Shown here in pieces: positions 14,499-15,237 of a DNA stretch of 15,237 nt; the stretch's first letter is position 1; each line of letters begins with the position of its first letter. The stretch lies in contig CARDBT010000078.1 of the NCBI GenBank assembly GCA_948957135.1, positions 1 to 15,237 on the forward strand. Direction: 5' to 3'. Under the pieces are notes generated by a model. That model was not told the origin of the DNA. It ran no database searches and saw only the letters and a program-made list of their open reading frames with translations. The DNA is from COE1 sp910588595 (lineage in GTDB: Bacteria; Bacillota; Clostridia; Lachnospirales; Lachnospiraceae). Position numbers and translations under genes: made by a program.

Positions 14499-14605
14499 GC
14501 ACGAATCATGCAGCCCACAAATCTAATTTCTATCTGGATAGAGCACTAGTGAAAAGGGAAATATATTTTTATTGAAAAATTGTTGAAAAAATGTGAAATT
14601 TATTA

Positions 14606-14634
14606 TTGACAGATGAAAAAAGGCATGGTATGAT
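14606..14634 (+). promoter_or_regulatory. rRNA operon promoter P1
   Basis: TTGACA (14606-14611) and TATGAT (14629-14634) are separated by exactly 17 bp. A very AT-rich, A/T-tract upstream region (14560-14605) resembles an UP element. The predicted start lies at about 14641, at the sequence CTGTCGC. It is about 310 bp upstream of mature 16S rRNA. Confidence 0.8.
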
Positions 14635-14711
14635 AAATCCTGTCGCTAAGAAGTACAAATAGTTAAGTTGATTTGAAACTAGAAAATATTTCAAAAAAAT
14701 GAAAAAAGTAC

Positions 14712-14740
14712 TTGACAGATTTAATAGATTGAAATATACT
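14712..14740 (+). promoter_or_regulatory. rRNA operon promoter P2
   Basis: TTGACA (14712-14717) and TATACT (14735-14740) are again 17 bp apart, with AT-rich DNA upstream. CTGTCGC recurs at 14748-14754, close to the predicted start, as at P1. Tandem P1/P2 promoters are typical of rRNA operons in Firmicutes. Confidence 0.8.
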
Positions 14741-14809
14741 AAATAAGCTGTCGCAAATAAGACAGGCGATGATTAATTAGAACCTTGACAAATAAACAGT
14801 AATGCAACC

Positions 14810-14862
14810 CTGAAAATTCTAATGAGAATGCATCAAATAAAGATGCATATAGAATTATTCAG
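14810..14862 (+). ncRNA. rRNA leader stem-loop
   Basis: In the transcribed 16S leader, CTGAAAATTCTA (14810-14821) pairs with TAGAATTATTCAG (14850-14862) with one bulged base. Inside it ATGCATC (14828-14834) pairs with GATGCAT (14842-14848). A GNRA-type hairpin GCATC-GAAA-GATGC (14885-14898) and CCAG-TTTTA-CTGG (14914-14926) follow. Upstream, around 14781-14800, is a boxA-like CTTGACAAATAAACAG stretch. These are expected antitermination and pre-16S processing elements; the exact roles are inferred. Confidence 0.55.
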
Positions 14863-14948
14863 AACAAAACCTTTAAAAGTAAATGCATCGAAAGATGCGA
14901 CGGATAAAAACAGCCAGTTTTACTGGTGCAGGGAATCAGACAGAATTT

Positions 14949-15237
<289 letters not shown>

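Larger units (their letters stand above)
14027..14605. other. AT-rich stretch without an intact gene
   Basis: Nothing here has both a start codon with a ribosome-binding site and a convincing protein. It contains a small hairpin TGCTGT-TTATGC-ACAGCA (14053-14070), one possible decayed coding remnant, one 13-bp repeat end and a CTATC-TG-GATAG palindrome (14530-14541). The last ~60 bp are very AT-rich and may serve as the upstream (UP) region of the first rRNA promoter. Confidence 0.6.

Overview
The window looks like the chromosome of a motile, Gram-positive gut or rumen anaerobe of the family Lachnospiraceae (Clostridia; Roseburia/Agathobacter/Butyrivibrio type). Three things support this: the gene order of a Firmicutes fla/che operon, strong AGGAGG-type ribosome-binding sites throughout, and a partial 16S rRNA gene at the right end with Lachnospiraceae-like V1-V2 sequence. 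I cannot name the genus.

Positions 1-13881 hold the first part of a class-II style flagellar operon, all on the + strand. A sigma-A promoter with a CodY-box-like palindrome in its spacer lies at 15-42. Then come flgB and flgC (proximal rod), fliE (MS-ring/rod adaptor), fliF (MS ring), fliG (rotor switch), fliH, fliI and fliJ (export ATPase complex), a ylxF/motE-like membrane protein, fliK (hook-length ruler), flgD (hook cap), a TIGR02530-type flagellar protein and flgE (hook). Together these build the MS ring, the export motor, the rod and the hook. The 183-bp gap before fliK holds a sigma-28-like promoter overlapped by a CodY-like box, followed by a 15-bp stem-loop, so fliK-flgD-flgE may be partly under separate control.

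Two features stand out. FlgD carries a long C-terminal tail of 13-residue Asp/Thr/Pro/Asn-rich tandem repeats (39 bp each), interrupted by a 100-N assembly gap. A roughly 95-108 bp structured repeat occurs twice, between flgC and fliE and just after flgE, with its stems conserved and its apical hairpin changed.

The operon does not continue after flgE into flbD, motAB or fliL as is usual in Firmicutes. A stem-loop follows, then the second structured repeat, then about 0.6 kb of AT-rich DNA with no intact gene (one possible decayed coding remnant and one end of a repeat family). An rRNA operon begins after that, with two near-consensus promoters (14606-14634 and 14712-14740), a structured leader and the first ~290 nt of 16S rRNA. 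The junction is either a natural operon split or rearrangement, or an assembly join.
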